Positions 49,571 through 58,219 of a DNA stretch of 64,000 bases are shown here, one piece after another. The notes under the pieces were generated by a model. That model searched no databases. It saw only the letters and a list, made by a program, of their open reading frames with translations, and was not told the DNA's origin. A program made the translations under genes and the position numbers. This DNA is from CAVVSQ01 sp963848825 (GTDB taxonomy: Bacteria > Planctomycetota > Planctomycetia > Gemmatales > Gemmataceae). Location of the stretch: the NCBI GenBank assembly GCA_963848825.1, contig CAWKFA010000008.1, forward strand, positions 558,001-622,000, read 5' to 3'. Numbering within the stretch: position 1 is the stretch's first letter; each line of letters begins with the position of its first letter.

Positions 49571-50848
49571 ATGGGCCCCTCGCGTCGGGTAGTCATTACA
49601 GGGATCGGAGTCATCACTCCGATTGGCCTGGACGTGAAATCATTTTGGGACGCGCTCTACCAAGGCCGCTCCGGCGTGAGTTTGGTCCAATCGTTCGATG
49701 CCTCCGCGCTGCCGGTACGCATCGGCGCTGAAATCAAAAATTTCGACGCACGCAACTACCTGGAGAAAAAAGAGCGCAAACGGCTGGGCATCATGGTGCG
49801 AACGTTTCAGTTCGCCGTCGCCGCCGCCCAGCTGGCCATGGAGGATGGCCTGGTCGATAAACAGACGCTCGACCCAACCCGTTTTGGCGTGGTCATGGGT
49901 TCCGCGACAATTCCCGGTGATTTACGCGATCTTGGCCCGGGTTCTCGGGCCGCCTGCCCTCCAGGTGCTGAGGTCCCCAGCATGGACCTGTGGGGGGAAA
50001 AAGGCACTCCCCTCATCCCCCCCTTGTGGATGCTCACCCACATTCCGAACATGATGGCCTGCCACGTCTCCATTCTGCACAACGCTCAGGGGCCCAATAA
50101 CACCATCACGCAGTCGGATGCCGCGGGACTTTTGGCTTTGGGCGAAGCCTGTCAATACATCCGCCGCGACCGCGCCGATATGGTGTTGACCGGCGGCGCC
50201 GATTGCAATCTCGCCGTGGCCAATTATCTGCGGCACAATCTCTTCGATCAACTTTCACGGCGCAACGAATCGCCGTGCAAAGCAAGCCGTCCGTTCGATC
50301 GCGACCGTGAAGGCTGGGTGCTTGGCGAAGGGGGCGGGACCCTGGTGGTGGAAGAACTGGAGCACGCCAGACGCCGCGGCGCACGCATTTACGCCGAGAT
50401 CGTCGGTTTCGCGTCCGGTTTCGATCCTCGTTGCTCGGGCACGGGGCTCGCCAGAATAGTGAGGCAAGCACTGTCCCGCGCCCACGTGCCGCCGAGCGGT
50501 ATCGATCATATCAACGCTCAGGGCAATGCCACGCGGCTTGGGGATGCCTGGGAGGCGCGTTCGATCGCCGAGGTCTTCGGCAAGGGCCCCAACGCCAGGC
50601 CCGTGTTCGCCGCCAAGGGTGCACTGGGCCATCTCGGCGCCGCGGCCAACTCCGTCGAACTGGCCGCCAGCTTGTTGTCCCAACAACATGGGATCGTCCC
50701 ACGCACCCTCAACCATGACGTTCCCGCCGACGATTGCCCTGTTGAGGTAACACGCGCCAACCGAGCCGTCGAGCAGCCCTCTTTTCTCAAGATCGCGACG
50801 ACCGAAATGGGACACTGCGCAGCTGTGGTCTGTAAGAAATGGACCTAA
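49571..50848 (+). CDS. Beta-ketoacyl synthase homologue lacking the catalytic Cys
   Basis: 425 residues from the ATG at 49571 (MGPSRRVVITGIGVITPIGL); an in-frame ATG at 49559 is possible. The whole ketosynthase fold is present: DALYQGRSGVSLVQSFDASA, GVVMGSA, GGADCNLAV, RPFDRDREGWVLGEGGGTLV. The nucleophile elbow reads NTITQSDAAGLLALG, so Asp stands where FabF has Cys. The first catalytic His motif (NAHGTST in FabF) reads NAQGNATRLGD, with Gln. The Lys and second His (AKGALGHLGAA) are retained. It therefore cannot be a normal condensing enzyme; it resembles a chain-length-factor-like or decarboxylase-like partner. No acyl carrier protein is adjacent. Confidence 0.9.
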   Translation: MGPSRRVVITGIGVITPIGLDVKSFWDALYQGRSGVSLVQSFDASALPVRIGAEIKNFDARNYLEKKERKRLGIMVRTFQFAVAAAQLAMEDGLVDKQTLDPTRFGVVMGSATIPGDLRDLGPGSRAACPPGAEVPSMDLWGEKGTPLIPPLWMLTHIPNMMACHVSILHNAQGPNNTITQSDAAGLLALGEACQYIRRDRADMVLTGGADCNLAVANYLRHNLFDQLSRRNESPCKASRPFDRDREGWVLGEGGGTLVVEELEHARRRGARIYAEIVGFASGFDPRCSGTGLARIVRQALSRAHVPPSGIDHINAQGNATRLGDAWEARSIAEVFGKGPNARPVFAAKGALGHLGAAANSVELAASLLSQQHGIVPRTLNHDVPADDCPVEVTRANRAVEQPSFLKIATTEMGHCAAVVCKKWT

Positions 50849-50878
50849 TGAGCAGGGATTCTCGTCCCAGCAAATCAA

Positions 50879-51424
50879 TCAGGAATGGGACTTCCCCGTC
50901 TGGCCCCAGTGCGCCTTATTGAACTCCTCGGAACGACCTCGGGGGACTGTTAAAACCTTCCAGTTTTCCCCGGCGTGGATGCGGGCTACCTGAACAATCT
51001 GCCCGACATGGTAGCACGTGTGCCCGAGAGATTTCTCCAGGGCCAACGGCACCGAATGGGCATCCCCACGGATTAGTACCGTCTTCTCGAAATCGACTGG
51101 CTTTAGGCTCTTTAAAGTCTTCAGCAAACAGTTCCAGCCTCTCTCCCAGATTGCCACCAGCTCCGCACGGCTCAGCTCGGATTCCACGAATTCGCCATCG
51201 CGATTGCGCCCCGGCTTTTCCCCATCCGTCGTCAGGAAGTCGGTCCAGCGCGAGGTCAGGTTGCCGGCGACGTGGGTCATCATGACGGCAATGGAATTCG
51301 TGTTCTTGTCGAGCGAGACATGAAGTTTATCGTCCGGCGTCTGGGCCACGGCGCCGTCCGCCAGGCGTTTGTTGGCCTCAAAGGCGTTGATGGAGGCCGA
51401 CACGAATGCGGCGAGAATATCCAT
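50879..51424 (-). CDS. DUF1572 (DinB-like) protein
   Basis: 181 residues, intact. Helical DinB-type bundle: FVSASINAFEANKRLADGAV, HVSLDKNTNSIAVMMTHVAG (metal-type His), NLTSRWTDFLTTDGEKPGRN, and the C-terminal SLGHTCYHVGQIVQVARIHA with two more His residues. This is the DUF1572 group, part of the DinB/YfiT superfamily, uncharacterised. It converges with the ketosynthase gene. Confidence 0.85.
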   Translation of the reverse strand: MDILAAFVSASINAFEANKRLADGAVAQTPDDKLHVSLDKNTNSIAVMMTHVAGNLTSRWTDFLTTDGEKPGRNRDGEFVESELSRAELVAIWERGWNCLLKTLKSLKPVDFEKTVLIRGDAHSVPLALEKSLGHTCYHVGQIVQVARIHAGENWKVLTVPRGRSEEFNKAHWGQTGKSHS

Positions 51425-51497
51425 GCGCTCCTGCTCTCTGAAAGTTGCCGTCGCGGTGCTCTTGCCTTTTGTAAAATGAAGTCAAGGAGAAACCACC

Positions 51498-52110
51498 ATG
51501 AGCGACGTTCCCGATAAAAGTACCTTTGCTTCACTTTATGCCGGCCAGGCCCCGTGGGACATTGGTAGAGCGCAAAAAGCATTTAGCGACGCGGCCGACC
51601 AGATCAGCGGGTCGCTTGTGGATGTAGGCTGCGGCACGGGAGAAAATGCCTTGTTCTTCGCCGCTCGGGGCCTCCAGGTCACGGGGATCGACTTCCTCGA
51701 AGAGCCGATTCACCGCGCAGAAAAAAGCCGCCGACCGCAATATCGCGGCGACATTCCTGGTCAAGGATGCTCTGACCCTGGGGGACTGGGCCGAACGCTT
51801 CGACACGGTGATCGACTCCGGACTGTTTCACGTTTTTAATGACGCTGACCGGCAACGCTACAGCGACGGGCTGGCGTCAATCCTCAAGCCGGGCGGCAAA
51901 TTGTTGCTGCTATGTTTCAGTGACGACGAGCCAGGAACTCAAGGACCGCGCCGGGTGTCCATGAAAGAACTTGGCGACGCGTTCGCCCTGGGCTGGAGGA
52001 TCGAGTCCATCAAGCCCGCAAGATTTGAAGTCAGGCCTGACGTGAAGGATTTCAACTTTAGCGCGGGCGGGCCGAAAGCGTGGTTTATGGTGGCGCAGCG
52101 CGAAGGGTAA
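51498..52110 (+). CDS. Class I SAM-dependent methyltransferase, frameshifted
   Basis: About 204 residues from the ATG at 51498, with AAGGAG at 51484. The SAM-binding motif I is in GSLVDVGCGTGENALFFAAR, motif II in LQVTGIDFLEEPIHRA. Near 51725 the frame changes to KKAADRNIAATFLVKDALTL. Motif IV/post-I is in RFDTVIDSGLFHVFNDADRQ, then LASILKPGGKLLLLCFSDDE. It closely resembles small bacterial methyltransferases of the thiopurine/tellurite-resistance-like type; the substrate is unknown. Confidence 0.88.
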
Positions 52111-52157
52111 GCAGCCAGTCCTCTCACCGCTGTGGATCGAGAATTCGGGTTAGTGGG

Positions 52158-52557
52158 CTAGGAGTGTGTTGATTTTTCGTTGTGGTCGCGAACCCCTCGG
52201 AACAGATCGCTAATTGCCATATGAACTTCAAGGTATGGCTTATCTCCGAACTCCTCTAGGAGAATCTGCTCGAACTCGCCATCGATCCAACGTGCCCGGC
52301 GAGGTGGTTGGCGATTGAAATGGAGATAGACGTATTCGCGAAAGGATAAATCTTCATCTGTCGTATCATTCGTATCATTTGAATTACGGCGCTGTGGTTG
52401 GGGTAGGCCGCGTGGTTGGGGTAAGCCGCGCCCCCTTGGAAGCCCCCAACAAAAAGAAAATCAAATCACGACCAGTTTTGATGCCGCTGCAATACATGAG
52501 CGGACGCAATGACATGTACCTTATCATTTCGTCCCAATTGGCATAGTCGATAGACAT
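52158..52557 (-). CDS. Hypothetical protein with GLPQPRG repeat linker, frameshifted
   Basis: The ATG at 52557 opens MSIDYANWDEMIRYMSLRPL, MYCSGIKTGRDLIFFLLGAS. Near 52440 the sense passes to a second frame: GLPRGRGLPQPRGLPQPQRR, NSNDTNDTTDEDLSFREYVY, LHFNRQPPRRARWIDGEFEQ, ILLEEFGDKPYLEVHMAISD. It ends at the stop at 52158-52160. The Pro-rich linker comes from a tandem ~18-bp DNA repeat (52394-52428), a likely place for an assembly slip. I recognise no family. The charged second half looks like a real soluble domain. Confidence 0.55.
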
Positions 52558-52990
52558 TTTTCACCTAACGAATCTCAATGCGTGACCGTTTTTTTCAATT
52601 CTACCCGGCCATCCATAATGACCAGCGTGGAAAACCAGGACGAGATTTTGCATAAATCCAGGTTATATCCGTCCTCCGCCAACACGGATGGAATAGCAAC
52701 AGCGATCGCGCATCTTTCAAGGTATAGCATGCTTAACCCATACAGGGCGATTCTGATTGTACTTGGCTCAAGAGATCAATGGGGACGTAACTCAAACCTC
52801 TTTATGTCGGCCTGGGGTCAGATGGGCCAAACAGTCACCGCCAAGGACGTCAACGCCAATGTCATCGGCACGCTGTTCGTGACTGAACGGCAGCGGAAGT
52901 TGGGACGTTCGCTTAAGGCGACAAAACGACTGCGTGGCCACCGTTGAATGAAGCGCATATCTTGCCATTTTTGTTCGAGCAGGCTTTCCG
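52558..52990. other. Unassigned stretch
   Basis: About 430 bp without a supportable gene. Open frames exist on both strands (52582-52947 plus, and the minus frame reaching 52792), but neither has recognisable sequence. The minus frame is only the run-on of the zinc-ribbon gene after its break. It may hold a fragment of a decayed gene. Confidence 0.35.
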
Positions 52991-53814
52991 TCAGATACCC
53001 TTGGCCGTGCCAGCCAAAGTAAAAGTCTCCAAGGACTTATTGTAGGCGCACCTGCCAACGTTGAGCTTGTCCACGCTGCTTTTCGGCATGTTAAATGCGC
53101 AGCCCTGAGCGCCTCAAACTCTTGGTTGTACTTCTGGATCAGGGGAATCGCCTCCTTGGCGGCTTGCAATACCTGCCTTCGGTCCGCCGGGCTGGCCCTT
53201 TCGCTCGCTTTGACTCGATCGGTAAGGGCATCGATTTTCTTCGACTCGGCCAGGAGTGCCTCTCCCGCGGCTTCGATGGAGGCGACATCCCTGGCAGTCG
53301 CAAGTATTTCACCAGACGACTTGACACAGGCGTTGAGCTCATTGATGATCGCCACGTGCAGGCCCGCAGGTGCATAGGCGACGTTGGGGTTGATCGGAAG
53401 ATTGAGCGGCCTAGGCGCTGGCTGGTCTTTCTTCGAAAAGGCGCCCCTGGAGATCATGTAGGCCACCGCGCCGAAAACGATCGAGACCACGCCGGTCAGC
53501 ACTTTGCCCCAAGTCGCCGGTTCCGTTTTCTTGGAGCGAGTTTTCCTGCGGCGGGGACGTTCGTCATCCTTTTCATCCTCGCGTTCGTCGTCGTGTTCTA
53601 GCCGGCGGTCACTTGCGGCCTTGGACGTGGCGGTCTTACGCGGCGTGACGGGGCGCACTTCCTCCTGCATTGGCCTTTTCGTCTCATCTTCGGCGGCTGG
53701 CGCACGCACGAGAAAGCTGGTCTGGCACGCCTTGCAACGCACTTTCTTGCCCGTCAGGTGGTCGCCCAGCGTGTAGACCTTCTTGCACCCGGGGCAGGGG
53801 ACTTTGATCGGCAT
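52991..53814 (-). CDS. Zinc-ribbon protein with one membrane helix, frameshifted
   Basis: About 274 residues from the ATG at 53814. The N-terminal zinc ribbon has two CxxC pairs (KVPCPGCKKVYTLG and KKVRCKACQTSFLV), of the MJ0042/FYDLN type. A highly charged linker (KKTEPATW preceded by runs of Asp, Glu, Arg and Lys) leads to one membrane helix (KVLTGVVSIVFGAVAYMIS). After it comes a helical domain (ASPADRRQVLQAAKEAIPLI). Near 53095 the frame shifts so that it ends FNMPKSSVDKLNVGRCAYNK to LAGTAKGI at 52991. Zinc-ribbon/membrane-anchor proteins of this layout are common in planctomycetes; function unknown. Confidence 0.75.
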
Positions 53815-53881
53815 AAGAATCTCCGACCAGTTGTAAAAACTCCGGAAGTGGGCTAGAAGTGTGTTGAATAAATCCTGGCGA

Positions 53882-54049
53882 TCATAGGCCAGCCCCACCC
53901 TCAGCCCCACCGTTATCTGGAGGACTGTCGTAACGGCGGTCCATTTCGTTTTGAGATTTCTTGACAAACCGTTCAATCAGAAAGAAGAAGCCGACAAAAA
54001 GTCCGAGCATCCCGAAGAAACCCAATATGCCCACAAGTTCATTTGGCAT
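53882..54049 (-). CDS. Small single-helix membrane protein
   Basis: 55 residues from the ATG at 54049 (MPNELVGILGFFGMLGLFVG). One membrane helix (ILGFFGMLGLFVGFFFLIER) is followed by a basic, then acidic and Gly-rich tail (PPDNGGAEGGAGL). It lies about 70 bp upstream of the zinc-ribbon gene on the same strand and may be expressed with it. Function unknown. Confidence 0.55.
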   Translation of the reverse strand: MPNELVGILGFFGMLGLFVGFFFLIERFVKKSQNEMDRRYDSPPDNGGAEGGAGL

Positions 54050-54351
54050 AAATCCAGCTTTGCGTGGGCGGCCACCCGTTTTGGCGTCGCGAAAAGATTG
54101 TTTGGCGAACAATCACTGCTCGCCTGCAGGTCGGTCGGGTATGGCTTCTTTTCCATACGGCTTTTTATTGGCCTGCGGGCTTTAGGAACAGCCTCCAAGC
54201 TCGAACGACTCTCGGCGGGCGTGAGCCCCTGGCAGACGCGCCCCCTCAAAAATGGAAAAATCGTTCATGTCTGCCTGACCGATATTCGATGAAAAGAGGG
54301 TGGAGTCATCGAAAGGCTGGCGGCCGGGGACTTCGTGTCGAGGAGTACTTG

Positions 54352-55056
54352 ATGAAACGGGGCTGTTGGCGACTGGGCTGGCTGATTGTGCTGGTTCAGG
54401 CGTTATGGGTCAACGCGGCGACCTCGGTCGTGTCCACGCAAAAGAAGGACGTGCCCTCGCCGCGGAGCGTGCCCCTGGACAAGATCGACGAACGCTATCG
54501 CGGGGCCGTCCGCGAGGTGCTCGACAAGCCCATTCTTTCGGGGCGAGGGCCCGCTGAAACCTTTTTTTGCCAGCCGCAACAATATACCTGGTTTCTCGAT
54601 CACCCCGATCGCGCGGTCATCGCCTGGCGCCGCCTCGGCGCCAAGTGCGTTAGCATCGTGGCACGCGGCGACGGCAAATTCGGCTGGTCCGATGAAACGG
54701 GCAGCGAGGTAGTCTGGGAAACCGTTTACAAGGGCCCAGGCCTGCGAATTTGGTTCGCGGATGGTAAGGTGCGACCCGGCCCCATGCTGCCCCTCGTGCC
54801 CGTAAAGGCAGTCGTCGTGCTACGGCATAACGATAGCAAAACAGCCGACGGGGCCCTCGTCATGTTCCACCAGTCTGACGTATTTGTGCACACCGACAGC
54901 AAAACCGCCGCCATGATGACCCGAATGCTCGGTCCAACAGCCAACCGGGTCGCCGAAGGGGGCCTCGGCCAGCTTCAGCTTTTCTTTTCCGGGCTAAGTT
55001 GGTATCTGGATCGCCATCCCGACCAGGCCGAGGCATTGCTGAAATCGGGTGACTAG
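54352..55056 (+). CDS. Secreted protein of unknown function
   Basis: 234 residues from the ATG at 54352, with AGGAG at 54341-54345; the longer open frame back to 54064 is rejected. Signal peptide MKRGCWRLGWLIVLVQALWV. The mature part looks like a compact globular domain: GRGPAETFFCQPQQYTWFLD, RAVIAWRRLGAKCVSIVARG, VKAVVVLRHNDSKTADGALV, then FFSGLSWYLDRHPDQAEALL. No family known to me. It is followed 43 bp later by another small conserved gene, likely in one operon. Confidence 0.75.
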   Translation: MKRGCWRLGWLIVLVQALWVNAATSVVSTQKKDVPSPRSVPLDKIDERYRGAVREVLDKPILSGRGPAETFFCQPQQYTWFLDHPDRAVIAWRRLGAKCVSIVARGDGKFGWSDETGSEVVWETVYKGPGLRIWFADGKVRPGPMLPLVPVKAVVVLRHNDSKTADGALVMFHQSDVFVHTDSKTAAMMTRMLGPTANRVAEGGLGQLQLFFSGLSWYLDRHPDQAEALLKSGD

Positions 55057-55099
55057 GGCGCCTCAGGCGCCCAGGCACGCTTCCAGAAAGGCCCCCGTC

Positions 55100-55477
55100 A
55101 TGGAGTTTCAGGCCAAGCCCGAAGTCATACGCTGCTATTTCGAAAAGACGGTCCAGCCCCATATCCCCGCCATGTCCTTACGCTGGGACGCGGATGCTCC
55201 GGGCGTGGCCGAACGCACCTGGCACCTGCCGGCCGGCGTCTGCGTCACCGGGCCGGCGCCGGAACATTTCGGCGTGACCATCCACCGCCAGGCAGCCAAC
55301 AGTTACAGCGTTCGCGTGCTCTGGAACCAACTTTCCCTCCGCTGGAATCAACTGACCCGCGTGCAGATCATGACGAGCGCCCTGGCGCCACTCTTGCGTT
55401 CTCTGGGTACCGACCTCTGGTACTTGCTCGAGCAGCCCGTGGATCAGGAAATGACGCACCCGGCCCAGGTGGCCTGA
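55100..55477 (+). CDS. Conserved small soluble protein
   Basis: 125 residues from the ATG at 55100. An alpha/beta protein without signal or membrane helix: AMSLRWDADAPGVAERTWHL, PEHFGVTIHRQAANSYSVRV, LWNQLSLRWNQLTRVQIMTS, APLLRSLGTDLWYLLEQPVD. Function unknown. It is transcribed with the secreted protein upstream and ends just before a dispersed palindrome. Confidence 0.7.
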   Translation: MEFQAKPEVIRCYFEKTVQPHIPAMSLRWDADAPGVAERTWHLPAGVCVTGPAPEHFGVTIHRQAANSYSVRVLWNQLSLRWNQLTRVQIMTSALAPLLRSLGTDLWYLLEQPVDQEMTHPAQVA

Positions 55478-55486
55478 GGCAATGGC

Positions 55487-55506
55487 GCGTGGACTAAAGT
55501 CCACGC
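55487..55506. repeat. Perfect palindrome, dispersed element copy 2
   Basis: GCGTGGACT-AA-AGTCCACGC, followed by TACG. It shares the GGACTAAAGTCC core and tail with the palindrome at 32343-32362, with a compensating base pair (G-T/A-C against C-G) in the arms. That is the pattern of a structured repeat under pairing constraint. Confidence 0.9.
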
Positions 55507-55727
55507 TACGAGCGCTGGCCGTGGGTTGCACTTCGCCGACGGGGACTGGCGCCTGACGGCGTGCGGTGAATGCCGCTGCACTTTTGCCTCGTCATTTTGT
55601 TGACAAGCTAAATCGTACAAATACACATTACATGCAAGACCATGTGGCACGCGGCGCGCAAGCGCCGTGGCAATGGCACATGGTCGCTCGAGAACCCTCG
55701 AAACCCCTGCAGCGGACTTGCTCACCC

Positions 55728-56795
55728 ATGGCGAAACTGACGTACCGGGATGCTGGCCTCGACCTGGAACTGTATGAGCAAAGCCTGGCCGGCATGGTTC
55801 CGTTTCTGAAGCGCACCCACACGCCGCGGGTTCTCGATGGCTTCGGCGGCTTCGCCAGCCTGTTCAGCCTCGACTACAATTGCCGCCTCTTCGCCAAGAA
55901 TTATCGCCGGCCCGTCCTGGTGACCTGCTCCGACGGCGTTGGCACCAAGCTTAAAATCGCCGGGCTCTTGAACAAGCACGACACGGTCGGCATCGACCTC
56001 GTGGCCATGTCGGTGAACGACTGTCTTTGTACCGGCGGCGAGCCGTTGCTTTTTCTCGACTACATCGCCCTGCCCAAGGATGACCCACCCCTCATCCGGT
56101 CGCTTATCAAGGGCATCAGCGACGGCTGTATAGAGTCCGATTGCTCTCTTGTTGGCGGTGAAACCGCGATTCTTCCGGATTTTTACAAGCCGGGCGACTA
56201 TGACATGGCGGGCTTTTGCGTGGGGGTCGTCGAGCGCGACAACATTATCAGCGGCAAGGCGATTCAGGTCGGCGACATCATTTTGGGCCTGGCGAGTACC
56301 GGTCTGCACTCCAATGGCTACAGTCTCGCCCGCAAGGTGGCCTTCGACCATGCCGGCCTGAAGGTCGACGATTTCGTACCGGAACTGGGCAAAACCATCG
56401 GCGAGGAGTTGTTGACGCCGACGCGCATCTACGTTCGGCCGGTCAAAAACATCCTCTACCACTACCCCGTCAAGAAGCGCGTCGTTCGTGGTTTAGCACA
56501 TATCACGGGCGAAGGTCTGCCGGGCAACGTGCCGCGCGTGTTGCCGCCCGGCCGGCGCGCCTTCATCAAGCGCGGCAGTTGGCCGGTATTGCCCGTCTTT
56601 AACTGGCTCCAGCGCCTGGGCGAAATTGAGCAGCAAGAGATGGATACCGTCTTCAACATGGGTCTCGGTTTCGTCATGATCGTCAGCCGTTATTACGCGG
56701 AAAGCATCCAGCGCAGGCTTCAGGAAGAGCGCGTGCCCACCTACGTAATCGGCGACATTCGCGCCGGCGATCCCGGGGTCGAGTGGGTGCAGTAG
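55728..56795 (+). CDS. purM: Phosphoribosylformylglycinamidine cyclo-ligase
   Basis: 355 residues from the ATG at 55728 (MAKLTYRDAGLDLELYEQSL), the typical start; the longer frame to 55566 is not used. AIR synthetase of purine biosynthesis. Signatures: VLVTCSDGVGTKLKIAGLLN, VGIDLVAMSVNDCLCTGGEP, LLFLDYIALPKDD, LVGGETAILPDFYKPGDYDM, LGLASTGLHSNGYSLARKVA and RGLAHITGEGLPGNVPRVLP. Intact. It stands alone without other pur genes in the window. Confidence 0.96.
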   Translation: MAKLTYRDAGLDLELYEQSLAGMVPFLKRTHTPRVLDGFGGFASLFSLDYNCRLFAKNYRRPVLVTCSDGVGTKLKIAGLLNKHDTVGIDLVAMSVNDCLCTGGEPLLFLDYIALPKDDPPLIRSLIKGISDGCIESDCSLVGGETAILPDFYKPGDYDMAGFCVGVVERDNIISGKAIQVGDIILGLASTGLHSNGYSLARKVAFDHAGLKVDDFVPELGKTIGEELLTPTRIYVRPVKNILYHYPVKKRVVRGLAHITGEGLPGNVPRVLPPGRRAFIKRGSWPVLPVFNWLQRLGEIEQQEMDTVFNMGLGFVMIVSRYYAESIQRRLQEERVPTYVIGDIRAGDPGVEWVQ

Positions 56796-56859
56796 CGAAC
56801 TTCGCTCTTTTCTCTACGCCCGTTAACAGCGCCCGCTGCCGTGCCTACGTTCAGATGAA

Positions 56860-57777
56860 TCACGTCCCCTGGCCGAAGATGTCCCGCAACGCGTCGTCGA
56901 TATTGCCGAATTTGAATTGATAACCCAGGGCCAGCGCCTTGGCCGGCACCGCGCGCTGCCCTTTGGTGATAACGCCGGCGACGGGGCCCAGTGCCAGGCG
57001 TAGCATGAAGGCCGGAGTTGGCATAAAACTGGGACGATGCAGGGCCCGGCCAAGGGCCTTGGAGAATGCCTTGTTGGTCACCGTTCCTGGCGCCGACGCA
57101 TTCATCGGCCCGCTGGCCTCCGGATTATCAAGCGCGAAGAGAATCAGTCCCACCATGTCTTCGTGGTGAATCCAGCTCAGGTACTGCTTGCCGGAGCCAA
57201 TGGGTCCGCCCATGAAAAGTTTGAAGGGAGTGACCATTTTTTGCAGCCCGCCCCCGCTGGGGTCCAGAACCACGGACACGCGCAACAGGACGGTGCGAAT
57301 GCCTCGGGCGCTGGCGGGCCAGGTTGCCTTTTCCCAGTCGACGCAAAGCTGTGCCAGGAAGTCAGTCCCGGCCGGGCTGTTTTCGTTGAGGTCTTCGCTC
57401 CCCGTGGGGCCGTAATAGCCGACCGCCGAAGCATTGACGAGCGTTTTGGCAGCTGGGTTCTTCAGAAGCGCGGCAACGATGTTGACCGTACTTTTCACCC
57501 GGCTGGCGTAGAGCGTTTCCTTGAACTCGGCGCTCCAGCGGCGGTTGAATATGCCTTCGCCGACCAGGTTGATCGCTGCCGGGCAGTCCTTGAGCGCGTC
57601 CATCCATACATCGGGCACCATGGGATCGCCCGGCAGCACGGTGCAAGCGTCGCCCCACTTTTGTTTGACGGCCTCGGGCCGGCGGGTGAGCATGACGGGA
57701 TGATCGCCGCGTTCCAGGAGCCGTTTCACAAGCCGCCCGCCGACCAAACCTGTGCCGCCCGCCACGAAAACACGCAT
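56860..57777 (-). CDS. TIGR01777-family NAD(P)-dependent oxidoreductase
   Basis: 305 residues, intact. An extended short-chain dehydrogenase/epimerase: the nucleotide-binding MRVFVAGGTGLVGGRLVKRL, then AAINLVGEGIFNRRWSAEFK, KTLVNASAVGYYGPTGSEDL with the Tyr, RTVLLRVSVVLDPSGGGLQK, and the C-terminal PMNASAPGTVTNKAFSKALG, with FMLRLALGPVAGVITKGQRA. This is the sugar-nucleotide-epimerase-like SulA/TIGR01777 group. The reaction is unknown. Confidence 0.92.
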   Translation of the reverse strand: MRVFVAGGTGLVGGRLVKRLLERGDHPVMLTRRPEAVKQKWGDACTVLPGDPMVPDVWMDALKDCPAAINLVGEGIFNRRWSAEFKETLYASRVKSTVNIVAALLKNPAAKTLVNASAVGYYGPTGSEDLNENSPAGTDFLAQLCVDWEKATWPASARGIRTVLLRVSVVLDPSGGGLQKMVTPFKLFMGGPIGSGKQYLSWIHHEDMVGLILFALDNPEASGPMNASAPGTVTNKAFSKALGRALHRPSFMPTPAFMLRLALGPVAGVITKGQRAVPAKALALGYQFKFGNIDDALRDIFGQGT

Positions 57778-58009
57778 GATATTACTCCGAATGGCCGCGC
57801 CGGGCGCGGAAATTTGCTGGCAGCGCCTATCCTGAAACGGGGACAGGACCCTTGAATTCTAGGGGGCCGTCCTCATTTTGGGATAGGCTGGTGACGCGTT
57901 GGGGCGCTGCCGAACTTGCGCACTTCGAGAGACAGCGCGCGGCAAAGTGGGAGTTAGCGGAAAAAGTGGCGGCACTCAGGGCTTGTTATTTTTCTTCGCG
58001 GCTGGAACA

Positions 58010-58219
58010 TCAAAGAAATGGGGTGGCTGGGTAGCCTCTGGCAGCGGGAGGACCGGCCTGTAACCGAGCAGATACGCACGAGTGCCACGATGGCGACGAC
58101 CAGCGCAGCAAATAGTAACTTAGCCCAAATAGGATGACGACCGGCACCACAATGAGCAGGGCCAGCGGCAACCCCAGGAGCACGAACAGTTTCCGATAAC
58201 GCGCGGGTTTCTCGCTCAT
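58010..58219 (-). CDS. Small membrane protein, end uncertain
   Basis: The ATG at 58219 opens MSEKPARYRKLFVLLGLPLA with one helix (LIVVPVVILFGLSYYLL). After about residue 40 two frames compete: one ends ...ARGYPATPFL at 58010, the other runs LFAALVVAIVALVRICS as a second helix to 57954. A frame break near 58110 is likely, so the C-terminus is not settled. It begins immediately after a remnant resembling the end of dapL. Confidence 0.4.
   Translation of the reverse strand: MSEKPARYRKLFVLLGLPLALLIVVPVVILFGLSYYLLRWSSPSWHSCVSARLQAGPPAARGYPATPFL

Noticed and set aside
52582..52947. 121-residue plus-strand open frame
   Set aside because: No motif, no good start context and no homologous look; kept only as an unassigned stretch.
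54064..54351. N-terminal extension of the secreted protein starting at 54352
   Set aside because: The AGGAG site and signal peptide fix the start at 54352; the extension looks non-coding.
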